Shown here piece by piece: positions 31,544 to 41,210 of a stretch of DNA of 60,374 nt. Location of the stretch: NCBI RefSeq assembly GCF_011391645.1, contig NZ_JAABQC010000003.1, positions 1 through 60,374 of the forward strand. Direction: 5' to 3'. The stretch comes from Rhodoferax sp. Lineage in GTDB: Bacteria > Pseudomonadota > Gammaproteobacteria > Burkholderiales > Burkholderiaceae_C. Positions within the stretch are counted from its first letter, which is position 1; each line of letters begins with the position of its first letter. The translations under genes and the position numbers were made by a program. Below the pieces are notes generated by a model. It was not told the DNA's origin and searched no databases. It worked only from the letters and a program-made list of their open reading frames with translations.

Positions 31544-31600
31544 AACCTTGCGGGTCAGATCAGGAATTGCGCAGCAATTTTGCTCTGACCCCAACTGATT
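31540..31600 (+). repeat. REP-like double-hairpin element, family A copy 1
   Basis: C-TGA-AACCTTGCGGGTCAGATCAGGAATTGCGCAGCAATTTTGCTCTGACCCCAACTGATT: outer GGGTCAGA/TCTGACCC, inner AATTGC-GCA-GCAATT; TGA is the upstream gene's stop. Confidence 0.8.
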
Positions 31601-31619
31601 GTCGGATGTTGGATGTCGA

Positions 31620-31655
31620 CCTTGCAGGTCAGATCTTTAGCTCTGACCCCAACCT
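31620..31655 (+). repeat. REP-like element, family A shortened copy, directly upstream of accA
   Basis: ccttgcaggtcagatctttagctctgaccccaacct: outer GGTCAGA/TCTGACC kept, inner hairpin missing. Confidence 0.7.
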
Positions 31656-31668
31656 ATAAGGAATTTGT

Positions 31669-32646
31669 GTGACTAAAAAAACTTTCCTCGATTTCGAGAA
31701 CCCGATTGCCGAGCTGGAAAACAAGATTGAAGAGCTGCGCTACGTGCAGACCGAGTCGGCAGTTGATATTTCGGCTGAAATCACCCAGTTGGCCAAAAAG
31801 AGCCAGCAGCTCACCAAGGACATCTACAGCGACCTGACGCCCTGGCAAATCACCAAAATTGCCCGCCACGCCGAGCGCCCCTACACGATGGATTATGTGA
31901 ACGAGTTGTTCACCCATTTTGTTGAGTTGCATGGGGACCGTCATTTTTCTGACGACCTCAGCATCGTGGGCGGCCTGGCCCGGTTCAACGGCACACCCTG
32001 CATGGTGATTGGCCAGCAAAAAGGCCGCGATACCCGCGAGCGCGCCACCCGCAACTTTGGCATGAGCAAACCCGAGGGGTACCGCAAAGCGCTGCGTTTG
32101 ATGAAAACAGCAGAAAAATTCAAGCTGCCGGTATTCACTTTTGTCGACACGCCCGGCGCCTACCCTGGCATCGATGCCGAAGAGCGCGGCCAGTCGGAGG
32201 CCATTGGTCGCAATATTTTCGAGATGGCGCAACTGGAGGTGCCGGTGATTGTGACCATCATCGGCGAGGGCGGCTCGGGTGGTGCGCTGGCAATTTCCGT
32301 GGGCGACCAGGTGCTGATGCTGCAGTACTCCATCTACTCGGTGATCAGCCCCGAGGGCTGCGCCTCCATTTTGTGGAAAACCTCCGACAAGGCGCAGGAG
32401 GCGGCCGACGCGCTGGGCATTACCGCACACCGCCTCAAGGCCCTGGGCGTGATTGACAAAATCGTCAACGAGCCGGTGGGCGGCGCGCACCGCGACCCCA
32501 AGCAGATGGCTGCCTTCCTCAAGCGCGCATTGACCGAAGCTTACCGCCAGGTCAGTGACCTCAAGCTTGCAGACTTGCTGGACCGGCGCTATGAGCGGCT
32601 GCAAAGTTATGGCCGCTTCACCGACACCAAAAACACGGGTAAATAA
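31669..32646 (+). CDS. accA: Acetyl-CoA carboxylase carboxyltransferase subunit alpha
   Basis: [58 protein letters not shown] start. Confidence 0.96.
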   Translation: MTKKTFLDFENPIAELENKIEELRYVQTESAVDISAEITQLAKKSQQLTKDIYSDLTPWQITKIARHAERPYTMDYVNELFTHFVELHGDRHFSDDLSIVGGLARFNGTPCMVIGQQKGRDTRERATRNFGMSKPEGYRKALRLMKTAEKFKLPVFTFVDTPGAYPGIDAEERGQSEAIGRNIFEMAQLEVPVIVTIIGEGGSGGALAISVGDQVLMLQYSIYSVISPEGCASILWKTSDKAQEAADALGITAHRLKALGVIDKIVNEPVGGAHRDPKQMAAFLKRALTEAYRQVSDLKLADLLDRRYERLQSYGRFTDTKNTGK

Positions 32647-32660
32647 GCCGTTGTGATGCC

Positions 32661-33620
32661 ATGACACGCTCCTTTGAGCAGGCCATGGCCAGTTTTGAGC
32701 CAGCACTGCCCCTGGCGGTGGCTTACAGCGGCGGCGCAGATTCCACGGCCTTGTTGCTGGCCTGCGCGCGCGCATGGCCGGGGCAGGTGATGGCCGTGCA
32801 TGTGCACCATGGCCTGCAGGCCGCCGGGGACGACTTTGAGCGCCATTGCCGAAGCTGTTGTGCCGACCTGCAGGTGCCGCTGGTGGTGCAAAGAGTCAAT
32901 GCCGGCCACGCTCCCGGCCAAAGCCCCGAAGCGGCGGCGCGACACGCCCGCTACAACGCCATTGACGCGCTGGTGCTGGCCGAAATCGGGCCAGCCACCA
33001 TTCAAACCATCGCCATTGCCCAGCACGCCGACGATCAGGCTGAAACCCTGCTGCTGGCGCTGAGCCGCGGTGCCGGCCTGCCGGGCCTGAGCGCCATGGC
33101 GGCGCAGTGGCAGCGTGGCGGCTTGACGTATTGCCGTCCCCTGCTGCAGGTCAGCAGTGCGGCGATTCGGGACTGGCTCAAAGCGCAGGGCGCCACCTTC
33201 GTTGAAGACCCCAGTAACCTGGATGAGCGCTTTACCCGCAACCGCATCCGCGCCCGTCTGTTGCCGGCGCTGCAAGCCTGTTTTCCGCAGTTCCGCGACA
33301 CCTTTGCCCGCAGCAGCCGACATGCGGCGCAGGCTAAAGGCCTGTTGCAGGAGGTGGCGGCTGAAGACCTGCAGCGCATCGGCGTGCCGCCCGATATCAA
33401 GGCGTTGCAGACCCTGAGCCGCCCGCGATTGGCCAATCTGCTGCGCCACTGGCTGCTGAGTGTTCATCAGGCGACGCCCAGCAGCGCCCAATTGGAAGAA
33501 TTATTGGACCAACTGGCGGCTTGCCGCACCCGGGGCCATCAGTTGCACCTGAAGGTGGGGCACGGCCTTTGTGTCAGGCGGGGGAAAGTACTCGATTGGT
33601 ACAATCCGCAGCTTTTGTAA
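32661..33620 (+). CDS. tilS: tRNA(Ile)-lysidine synthetase
   Basis: LAVAYSGGADSTALLLA PP-loop, AQHADDQAETLLLALSRGAGLPGLSAM, PSNLDERFTRNRIR. Confidence 0.93.
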   Translation: MTRSFEQAMASFEPALPLAVAYSGGADSTALLLACARAWPGQVMAVHVHHGLQAAGDDFERHCRSCCADLQVPLVVQRVNAGHAPGQSPEAAARHARYNAIDALVLAEIGPATIQTIAIAQHADDQAETLLLALSRGAGLPGLSAMAAQWQRGGLTYCRPLLQVSSAAIRDWLKAQGATFVEDPSNLDERFTRNRIRARLLPALQACFPQFRDTFARSSRHAAQAKGLLQEVAAEDLQRIGVPPDIKALQTLSRPRLANLLRHWLLSVHQATPSSAQLEELLDQLAACRTRGHQLHLKVGHGLCVRRGKVLDWYNPQLL

Positions 33621-33638
33621 CCCACCTCGACCCCCCTC

Positions 33639-34907
33639 ATGTCCTTGATTGTTCATAAATACGGCGGTACCTCGATGGGCTCAACCGAGCGCATCAGCAA
33701 TGTCGCCAAACGCGTCGCCAAGTGGGCCCGCGCCGGCCACCAGATGGTGGTGGTGCCCAGCGCCATGAGCGGCGAAACCAACCGCCTGCTGGCGCTGGCC
33801 AAAGAGCTGGCGCCATCCACCTTGACCGATTCCTACAACCGCGAACTCGACATGCTGGCCGCCACCGGCGAGCAGGCATCAAGCGCCTTGTTGGCCATTG
33901 CGCTGCAAGCCCAGGGGCTGGAGTCGGTGAGCTACGCCGGCTGGCAGGTGCCCATTCGCACCAACAGCGCCTACACCAAGGCCCGCATCGAATCGATTGA
34001 TGACGCGCGTGTGCGCGCCGACCTGAACGCCGGCCGCGTGGTCATCGTGACCGGTTTCCAGGGCCTGGACGAATCTGGCAACATCACCACGCTGGGTCGC
34101 GGTGGCTCCGACACCTCGGCCGTGGCCGTGGCGGCCGCCATGAAAGCCGATGAATGCCTGATCTACACCGACGTGGACGGCGTTTACACCACCGACCCGC
34201 GTGTGGTGCCCGAGGCACGGCGCCTGCAAACGGTGAGCTTTGAAGAAATGCTGGAGATGGCCTCCATGGGCTCCAAGGTGCTGCAAATCCGCTCGGTGGA
34301 ATTTGCCGGCAAGTACAAGGTCAAACTGCGTGTGCTGTCGAGCTTCACGCCGTGGGACATCGACATCAACGAAGAAGCCAAATCCGGCACCCTGATCACT
34401 TTTGAGGAAGACGAAAACATGGAGCAAGCCATCGTTTCAGGCATCGCATTCACCCGCGATGAGACCAAAATTTCTGTATTGGGCGTGCCCGACAAGCCCG
34501 GCATTGCCTACCAGATTCTGGGTGCCGTGGCTGATGCCAACATCGAAGTTGACATGATCATCCAGAACATCAGCAAGGACGGCAAGACCGATTTCAGCTT
34601 TACCGTAAACCACAGCGACTTCGCCAAAGCTATGGATTTGCTGAAAAACGTGGTGGTGCCCAAGCTCGGCGCGCAGGAAGTGGTGGGCGACACCAAGATC
34701 TGCAAGGTGTCGATCGTGGGTATCGGCATGCGCAGCCATGTGGGCGTGGCCAGCACCATGTTCCGCGTGCTCGCTGAGGAAGGCATCAACATCCAGATGA
34801 TTTCCACCAGCGAAATCAAGACCTCGGTGGTCATTGATGAGAAGTACATGGAACTCGCCGTCAAGGCGCTGCACCAAGCTTTTGGCCTGGATCAGGTGCC
34901 AGCCTGA
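33639..34907 (+). CDS. lysC: Aspartate kinase
   Basis: [55 protein letters not shown]-terminal ACT domains. Confidence 0.95.
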   Translation: MSLIVHKYGGTSMGSTERISNVAKRVAKWARAGHQMVVVPSAMSGETNRLLALAKELAPSTLTDSYNRELDMLAATGEQASSALLAIALQAQGLESVSYAGWQVPIRTNSAYTKARIESIDDARVRADLNAGRVVIVTGFQGLDESGNITTLGRGGSDTSAVAVAAAMKADECLIYTDVDGVYTTDPRVVPEARRLQTVSFEEMLEMASMGSKVLQIRSVEFAGKYKVKLRVLSSFTPWDIDINEEAKSGTLITFEEDENMEQAIVSGIAFTRDETKISVLGVPDKPGIAYQILGAVADANIEVDMIIQNISKDGKTDFSFTVNHSDFAKAMDLLKNVVVPKLGAQEVVGDTKICKVSIVGIGMRSHVGVASTMFRVLAEEGINIQMISTSEIKTSVVIDEKYMELAVKALHQAFGLDQVPA

Positions 34908-34950
34908 TAAAAGCCCCGAAGTCGTGACATAATCGCGGCTCTGATTTTCA

Positions 34951-35043
34951 GGAAACGTGACCGAGTGGCCGAAGGTGCTCCCCTGCTAAGGGAGTATGGG
35001 GTGTAGAGCCTCATCGAGGGTTCGAATCCCTCCGTTTCCGCCA
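34951..35043 (+). tRNA. tRNA-Ser (anticodon GCT)
   Basis: Acceptor GGAAACG/CGTTTCC-G-CCA, anticodon stem CTCCC-CTGCTAA-GGGAG, long variable arm, T-arm GAGGG-TTCGAAT-CCCTC. Confidence 0.95.
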
Positions 35044-35125
35044 AAACTTATAAATCAACGACTTACGAGCAAGTTAAGCTGCAAATAGGTTTTTTGATGT
35101 TACCCAAAGAAACCCACCAAGACCC

Positions 35126-35156
35126 ACCAATCAACGGTGTTTTGGTGGTTTTTTTT
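35126..35156 (+). terminator. Rho-independent terminator downstream of tRNA-Ser
   Basis: CCACCA..atcaacggtgttt..TGGTGG followed by TTTTTTTT. Confidence 0.7.
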
Positions 35157-35235
35157 CGTCCAGTTGAACCTTCAAGACAGCAAATGGACCCCGCTTTTGT
35201 CCTCTCTCATCTGCATAACCGTCAAGAGGTCCACC

Positions 35236-35451
35236 GTGCCAGAATCCATTTTTGAAATTGCTCAACTTTTGACACCCGATGATGCCGAGGCTGTGATGTT
35301 CGAATTACAGGACTTGCCGTGTGTAAACCAGGCTGACGTTGACATTGTCAAACGCCAGGCCTGGGTGAGCCACACCAGCATGATTTCTTCCGAAGACATC
35401 GCTGCAGCGTTGGAGGACGCCGGCTACACCAGCAAGCTCCTGGAAAAATAA
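35236..35451 (+). CDS. Small HMA-like (ferredoxin-like fold) protein lacking CxxC
   Basis: GTG start with RBS-like aagagg; LTPDDAEAVMFELQDLPCVNQADVDIVKRQAWVSHTSMISSEDIAAALEDAGYTSKLLEK follows the HMA secondary-structure pattern. Confidence 0.5.
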   Translation: MPESIFEIAQLLTPDDAEAVMFELQDLPCVNQADVDIVKRQAWVSHTSMISSEDIAAALEDAGYTSKLLEK

Positions 35452-35714
35452 GAATCCATGCTTTGGCGAGGTAAATTGTGCCGGCGTTCCCGCCACCAAC
35501 TGACGCACTGAAATTTATCCGGTGTGATCCGGCTCGATTTGCCCTCAGGGCTAACCAGACAACCAGCGACTTTCCCGGGGGCGGGTATTTGTGTCAGGTG
35601 GCAACAATCCCGCAAATTATGGTGACGAGGCTAAAATGCTCGCTCGGCCTGGTCATCTTCACCACCATTGCCTACCTGTCGTGAGTTTTCTTGCCACGTC
35701 CTTTTTTACCGGCA

Positions 35715-36452
35715 ATGCCAAATGAACCCCGATACATGCACATCAACAACACTGCAAACGCCGCTTCCATCCAGTCAGGCAAACGAGCGACTCGAAGACT
35801 GACGCTTGGCGAACTTCGAAGTCTCATGGTTGTCTTGTTGTGCAGCCTGTGGGTCAGTGCCCCGGTTTGGGCGGCAGAGGAGTCGGCCAGAGCGCAGAGC
35901 CTGAGTTCGGCAGCCAGCGCAGCAGTTGAATCCAATGTCTTCCCCGCTGCAGTTCCTGTGTCTGCGGGCGAGCCGCAAAACACGGTGCCGTTGGCCGGCA
36001 CAGAAGCGCTGACTGGCGCCAATAAGCCCCTTGAGTCCATCATGAATGCAACCTCAAATGCGGTGGCATCGGTCAACGCGGTTGCGTTGGCGGTGGCTTC
36101 GGCGGGCTCAGAGGCGTCCGGCAAGGTCCTCGACGCGGCCGGTGTGCTCCAGCAGGGCATTGCGTCATGGTACGGAGCGAAATTCCACAACAAGCGCACC
36201 GCCAACGGTGAGCGGTTCAATATGAACGCGCTCACCGCTGCCCACCCCACACTCCCATTTGGCACCAGGTTGTGTGCACATTCCCCCGTGACCGGGAAAT
36301 CAATCGTTGTTCGCATCAACGACCGTGGTCCATTCGTCAAAGACCGGATTATTGACCTCAGCAAGGCTGCTGCCCAGGCGCTTGGCATTCTGCAACGGCC
36401 CAATGTTGTGGCGCTCCTGCATTTTTCCGACAAGCGCTGCTCGTTGGGGTGA
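35715..36452 (+). CDS. RlpA-like double-psi beta-barrel (septal ring lytic transglycosylase) protein
   Basis: GIASWYGAKFHNKRTANGERFNMNALTAAHPTLPFGTRL, VVRINDRGPFVKDRIIDLSKAAAQALG. Confidence 0.88.
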   Translation: MPNEPRYMHINNTANAASIQSGKRATRRLTLGELRSLMVVLLCSLWVSAPVWAAEESARAQSLSSAASAAVESNVFPAAVPVSAGEPQNTVPLAGTEALTGANKPLESIMNATSNAVASVNAVALAVASAGSEASGKVLDAAGVLQQGIASWYGAKFHNKRTANGERFNMNALTAAHPTLPFGTRLCAHSPVTGKSIVVRINDRGPFVKDRIIDLSKAAAQALGILQRPNVVALLHFSDKRCSLG

Positions 36453-36491
36453 GTTGTTTGCTCTGGCCAGCAGCGCCGGACTCAAGTTTTC

Positions 36492-37331
36492 ATGCGCATT
36501 CAACTGCTGTCTGACCTGCACCTGGAACGCCATCCCGAGTTCATGCCGCAGGCTGCCGCCAACGTGGATGTACTGGTTCTGGCCGGCGACATTGGCTCGT
36601 ACCAAGCCGGCTCAAAATTGGACAGCGACGACTTTGGTCTGTCCCGGTTCTCACCTTTGCGCTCACATGCTGCCTGGCCCAGGGTGCTGTTCACGCCCGG
36701 CAATCACGAGTTTGATGGGTTGGATTTCGGCGACACCTACGCCAGGCTGCGCGAGCTTTGTCAAACGCTGGGAATTGAATGGCTTGAGCGAGAAATCATC
36801 ACCATTGGCCGGGTCCGCTTTGTGGGAACCACTTTGTGGAGTGACTTTGACGCTCTTGCAACGTCAGAAAAGACCTTCACAAAACAAATGCAGCAACGAG
36901 AAAAGGCATTCAGGGCGGCCAATCATTACCTGTCCAAAAATACCACCCTGAGCCAGGGGCAGCTGATGCTTGCAGGCGCCATCCGTGAGATGTCGCTGGA
37001 ATGCCAGGCTTGGCTGCGCCGCGCCCTGGCAACTCCGTTCAATGGCACGACTGTTGCCGTCACCCACTTTGCACCCACCCTTGCAAGCGCCGACCCAAGG
37101 TACGGTCATCAGCCCGGCACCGCTGGATTTTGCAATGCCATGGATGACCTGTTGCCCTTTGCGCAGGTATGGATGCACGGCCATTTGCACTGCGCCAACA
37201 ATTACACGGTGCGCGGAACGCGGGAGGGGCGTGACTTTGCCTGCCATGTCATGGCAAATCCCATGGGATACCTGGCCAAAGATGAGCAAATGGCCTTTGT
37301 CGAAGGATTTTTCGTGGACGTGCCGGCCTAG
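36492..37331 (+). CDS. Metallophosphoesterase
   Basis: LSDLHLERHPEF, VLAGDIGS, FTPGNHEFDG, VTHFAPTLAS, HGHLHCANNY. Confidence 0.88.
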   Translation: MRIQLLSDLHLERHPEFMPQAAANVDVLVLAGDIGSYQAGSKLDSDDFGLSRFSPLRSHAAWPRVLFTPGNHEFDGLDFGDTYARLRELCQTLGIEWLEREIITIGRVRFVGTTLWSDFDALATSEKTFTKQMQQREKAFRAANHYLSKNTTLSQGQLMLAGAIREMSLECQAWLRRALATPFNGTTVAVTHFAPTLASADPRYGHQPGTAGFCNAMDDLLPFAQVWMHGHLHCANNYTVRGTREGRDFACHVMANPMGYLAKDEQMAFVEGFFVDVPA

Positions 37332-37408
37332 ACCGCGAGCGCCGGGGTTGGCGCGGTCCGGGCGCAGAGCGGAGTAATATATTGCCCTAACAACAAGGTT
37401 CATCCAAC

Positions 37409-39157
37409 ATGCTCAATCGACAAATTACCCAGCCTGAAGGGGCTGAAAGTACCGGCTTGGCTTCGCTTGAGGCCGCCATCCGGGCCATCAACAAACAGGC
37501 CGACCCCTTTGGCATCATCTCGTCCCAAATCAACGCCCAGGTGGCCTTGCTGATGCACCCGCAGGAGTTTTTGAAGGCCGTTGACGACTTGTCCTCGGAC
37601 TGGGTTGCCCTGTATGACCATGCGCTGCGCCGCATGCTCGGCATGCCCACCCATGAAGTGTTTGAGCAAAACCCTGAAGATGCCCGTTTCGCCGACCCCA
37701 TCTGGACCGAGTCGGCCACCTGGGACATCTACAAGGAGTGGTATCTGACGTTTTCGAACCGCCTGCAGAAAATCTGCCTGGAAACGCCCGGCTTGTCTGG
37801 CCACGCGCGCCGCCAGGCTGCTTTTTGGCAGCGCAATTGGCTCAACAAGGTGTCGCCCACCAATTTCTTCTGGCTCAATCCGCAGGCCATGGCCCGCGCG
37901 GTTGAAACCAAAGGGGCGAGCCTGCAGGCGGGGCTGAAAAACTTTTTGCGAGACGCAGAGGCCAAAAACATCCGGATGGTCGAGCCGGATGCTTTTACCG
38001 TGGGCAAGGACCTGGCCACCACGCCCGGCAAGGTGATTTTTCGCAACCGGCTGGTGGAGCTGATCCACTATGCGCCCACCACCAAAGAGGTGCGCGCCAT
38101 GCCCATTCTGATCATCACGCCATGGATCAACAAGTTTTACATTCTGGATCTGACCGCGCAAAAGAGCATGGTCAAGCACCTGACCGACCAGGGCTTCTCG
38201 GTGTTCATCAGCAGTTGGAAAAACCCTACCGCCGAGATGCGCGATGTGCGCCTGGACGATTACCTTCATGACGGCATTCACGCGCTGGTGAGCGCCACCA
38301 CCGAATTCTGCAAAGTGCCTCAAGTGCATCTGGTGGGTTACTGCATTGGCGGCACGCTGGCGGCCACCTACATGGCCTGGGCCAACAAGCGGTACGGCGC
38401 AGACAACATGCCGGTGGCGCACTGGACGCTGCTGACCTCGCTGACCGATTTTTCGCACCCCGGCGAGATTGAGGTTTTTATTGACGAAGCCTGCATCAGC
38501 GCGCTGGAAGACCTGATGGCCAAAAAAGGCTATCTCGATGGCGAGGAAATGGCTAGCTCGTTCCGCTTGCTGCGCTCCAACAGCCTGATCTGGCATTACT
38601 GGGTCAAGAGCTATTTGCTGGGCGAGAGCCTGCCGCCGTTTGATGTGCTGTTCTGGAACACCGACACCACACGCATGCCGCAAGCCATGCATTCCTATTA
38701 CCTGCGCGAGATGTACCTGCACAACAACCTGGTCAAGCGCGACCAGCTCAGCATTGCCGGTGAGTCGATTGACCTGAACCGCATCACCCAGCCGCTCTAC
38801 GCGGTGACCGCCGAGGAGGATCACATCGCGCCGTGGCAACAGTGTTACCTGATCCGCCGCGACGTGAATGGCGCGGCCCCCGTGCGCTTTGTCCGGTCGA
38901 CCTCAGGGCATATTCTGGGCATTGTCAACCCGCCGGTCAGTCCGCCCAAGCGGGCCTTCTGGGTGGCCGAACCCGGGAGCAATGATGATGCCGAGCGCTG
39001 GCTCAAGCTGGCCGAGAAAAAGTCGGGAAGCTGGTGGCCCGACTGGACTGCCTGGCTGCATGCGCGCACCGGCAGCATGGTGCCGGCCTATGCCACGACC
39101 AGCCGGCAATTCCCGGCGCTGGCCGATGCGCCCGGCACGTATGTGATGGAGAAATAG
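37409..39157 (+). CDS. phaC: Poly(R)-hydroxyalkanoate synthase, class I-like
   Basis: VHLVGYCIGGTLAATYMAW lipase-like box with Cys, TPWINKFYILDL, HIAPWQQCYLI, GHILGIVNPP. Confidence 0.9.
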   Translation: MLNRQITQPEGAESTGLASLEAAIRAINKQADPFGIISSQINAQVALLMHPQEFLKAVDDLSSDWVALYDHALRRMLGMPTHEVFEQNPEDARFADPIWTESATWDIYKEWYLTFSNRLQKICLETPGLSGHARRQAAFWQRNWLNKVSPTNFFWLNPQAMARAVETKGASLQAGLKNFLRDAEAKNIRMVEPDAFTVGKDLATTPGKVIFRNRLVELIHYAPTTKEVRAMPILIITPWINKFYILDLTAQKSMVKHLTDQGFSVFISSWKNPTAEMRDVRLDDYLHDGIHALVSATTEFCKVPQVHLVGYCIGGTLAATYMAWANKRYGADNMPVAHWTLLTSLTDFSHPGEIEVFIDEACISALEDLMAKKGYLDGEEMASSFRLLRSNSLIWHYWVKSYLLGESLPPFDVLFWNTDTTRMPQAMHSYYLREMYLHNNLVKRDQLSIAGESIDLNRITQPLYAVTAEEDHIAPWQQCYLIRRDVNGAAPVRFVRSTSGHILGIVNPPVSPPKRAFWVAEPGSNDDAERWLKLAEKKSGSWWPDWTAWLHARTGSMVPAYATTSRQFPALADAPGTYVMEK

Positions 39158-39179
39158 CGATTCAGGTTAGCGGGGCCCC

Positions 39180-39222
39180 GTGGGAGCGGCTGTAGTTGTG
39201 GGAGCGGCGCCCTCGCCGCGAA
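39180..39222. repeat. REP-like sequence (GTGGGAGCGG..CGCCGCGAA type)
   Basis: gtgggagcggctgtagttgtgggagcggcgccctcgccgcgaa; GCGGCG-CCCT-CGCCGC hairpin. Confidence 0.6.
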
Positions 39223-39244
39223 TGCGTTCAGAGGCACATACGAT

Positions 39245-40558
39245 TCAGGCCGTTGCGCTGACCACCCGTTTTGGCAGGCCCCGTGACGGCGTCGCATGGC
39301 TGTAACGGTCCAGCGCCAAACCCTCGGTGCTGATGGCGGGTTGCCGGCCGGTAACCAGATCAGCCAACAACTGCCCGGAGCCGCTGGCCATGGTCCAGCC
39401 CAGCGTGCCGTGACCGGTGTTCAAAAACAGGTTGGGGTACTGGCGGGTGGCGCCGATGATGGGGGTGCCATCGGGGGTTTGCGGGCGCAAGCCGGTCCAG
39501 AACTCGGCCTTGGGCAGGTCGCCGCCGGGAAACAGGTCGGCAGTCACCATTTCCAGCGTCGCGCGGCGTTTGGGGTTGAGCGCCAGGTCAAAACCGCACA
39601 GCTCGGCCATGCCGCCAACCCGGATGCGTTTGTCAAAACGGGTGATCGCCACCTTGTAGGTTTCATCCAGCACGGTCGATTGCGGCGCCAGGCTGGCATC
39701 CAGCAAAGGCACGGTGAGAGAATAACCCTTGACCGGGTAAACCGGCAGGTCAAGGCCCAGCGGCTGCAACAGTTGGCGGGTGTAGCTGCCCAGCGCCAGC
39801 ACATACTTGTCGGCCTTGACCACTTCGGCCTCGGGCCCGGCCAGTTGCACGCCTTGCAGGCTTTGTCCGTCGTTCAGCAGTTGCCTGACATCGACACCGT
39901 AGCGGAACTGCACACCCAACTGCTGTGCTTTTTCGGCCAGTTGCTGGGTAAACATGAAGCAGTCACCGGTTTCATCCTGGGGCAGCCACAGGCCGCCCAG
40001 CAGCCGGTCTTGCGTGTGGGCCAGCGCGGGCTCCACCCGGGCCAGCCCGGCGCGGTCGAGCACTTCATGGGCGACACCGCAGGCGCGCAGCACCTCCAGG
40101 TCACGCGCCACGGCGTCAAGCTGTGCCTGCGAGCGAAACACCTGCAGCGTGCCGCCGGTGCGCTGCTCGTAGGCGATGCCAGTGTCCAGGCGCAGTTGCT
40201 GCAGGCAGGCGCGGCTGTATTCCGACACGCGCATCATGCGTTCCTTGTTGACCGCGTAGCGCGCCGACGTGCAATTGCGCAGCATGCCGGCCAGCCAGCG
40301 CAACTGGAACAGCGAGCCATCAGCACGCAAGGCCAGCGGCGCATGTTTCTGAAACAGCCATTTGATGGCCTTGAGCGGAATGCCGGGAGCGGCCCACGGT
40401 GTTGAGTAGCCGGGCGACACCTGGCCGGCGTTGGCAAAACTGGTTTCCAGCGCCGCGCCTGGCTGCCGGTCAAGCACCGTCACCTCGGCCCCCGCACGCG
40501 CCAGGGCGTATGCCGTTGAAACACCAATCACCCCAGCGCCCAAAACAACAACTTTCAT
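39245..40558 (-). CDS. dadA: D-amino acid dehydrogenase small subunit
   Basis: [77 protein letters not shown]. Confidence 0.95.
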   Translation of the reverse strand: MKVVVLGAGVIGVSTAYALARAGAEVTVLDRQPGAALETSFANAGQVSPGYSTPWAAPGIPLKAIKWLFQKHAPLALRADGSLFQLRWLAGMLRNCTSARYAVNKERMMRVSEYSRACLQQLRLDTGIAYEQRTGGTLQVFRSQAQLDAVARDLEVLRACGVAHEVLDRAGLARVEPALAHTQDRLLGGLWLPQDETGDCFMFTQQLAEKAQQLGVQFRYGVDVRQLLNDGQSLQGVQLAGPEAEVVKADKYVLALGSYTRQLLQPLGLDLPVYPVKGYSLTVPLLDASLAPQSTVLDETYKVAITRFDKRIRVGGMAELCGFDLALNPKRRATLEMVTADLFPGGDLPKAEFWTGLRPQTPDGTPIIGATRQYPNLFLNTGHGTLGWTMASGSGQLLADLVTGRQPAISTEGLALDRYSHATPSRGLPKRVVSATA

Positions 40559-40687
40559 GAGAACCTCGTGTTAAACAATTGATTCGTGAAGTTTAGTGAA
40601 GCTAGTGCAGTTACTTTTATTGTTTTTGGCCATCTTTTCAGTGGAAAATACAAATAAGCACTCAAAAACCCAACTCAAACCAAAAAT

Positions 40688-41155
40688 ATGGCTGAACTCG
40701 ACCGCATTGACAAGAAAATCCTCGACATCCTGCAGCGCCAAGGCCGCATTTCGATGACCGAACTGGGTGAGCAGGTCGGGCTCTCAACCTCGCCTTGCGC
40801 CGAGCGGGTGCGGCGCATGGAGCGCAACGGCGTCATTACCGGCTACCACGCCCAGGTCGATCCCAAATCGGTCGGCAAAACGCTGCTGGTGTTTGTTGAA
40901 ATCACCCTCACCACCAAGTCGGGCGACGTGTTTGACCAGGTTCGCAAGGCGCTGTTGCACATGCCCGAGGTGATGGCGTGTTATTTGGTGTCGGGCAACT
41001 TTGACTACCTGGTCAAAGCGCGGCTGAATGCCATGCCCGACTACCGGGAACTGCTGAGCAGCATCCTGCAAAAAATCCCGGTGCCGTCGCAGTCGCACAG
41101 CTACGTCGTGATGGAAGAAGTAAAGGACACGGCCATCATGAACATTAAGTTCTAA
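40688..41155 (+). CDS. Lrp/AsnC family transcriptional regulator
   Basis: LDRIDKKILDILQRQGRISMTELGEQVGLSTSPCAERVRRMERNGVITGYHA; divergent from dadA. Confidence 0.93.
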   Translation: MAELDRIDKKILDILQRQGRISMTELGEQVGLSTSPCAERVRRMERNGVITGYHAQVDPKSVGKTLLVFVEITLTTKSGDVFDQVRKALLHMPEVMACYLVSGNFDYLVKARLNAMPDYRELLSSILQKIPVPSQSHSYVVMEEVKDTAIMNIKF

Positions 41156-41210
41156 TCAGTTGGGGTCAGAGCACGTCGCTGCGCGAGTGGTCTGACCCGC
41201 AAAGTTTCAG
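41156..41210 (-). repeat. REP-like double-hairpin element, family A copy 2 (inverted)
   Basis: Minus strand C-TGA-AACTTTGCGGGTCAGACCACTCGCGCAGCGACGTGCTCTGACCCCAACTGA: inner TCGC-GCA-GCGA; TGA is the stop of the S4 gene. Confidence 0.8.

Noticed and set aside
31540-31660. Tandem repeats before accA as a CRISPR or IS end
   Set aside because: Only two unequal copies, no regular spacers, no transposase or cas gene; hairpin architecture fits REP-like elements.
37400-38839. 479-aa minus-strand ORF opposite phaC
   Set aside because: Same reasoning; phaC carries the catalytic Cys motif in the sense frame.
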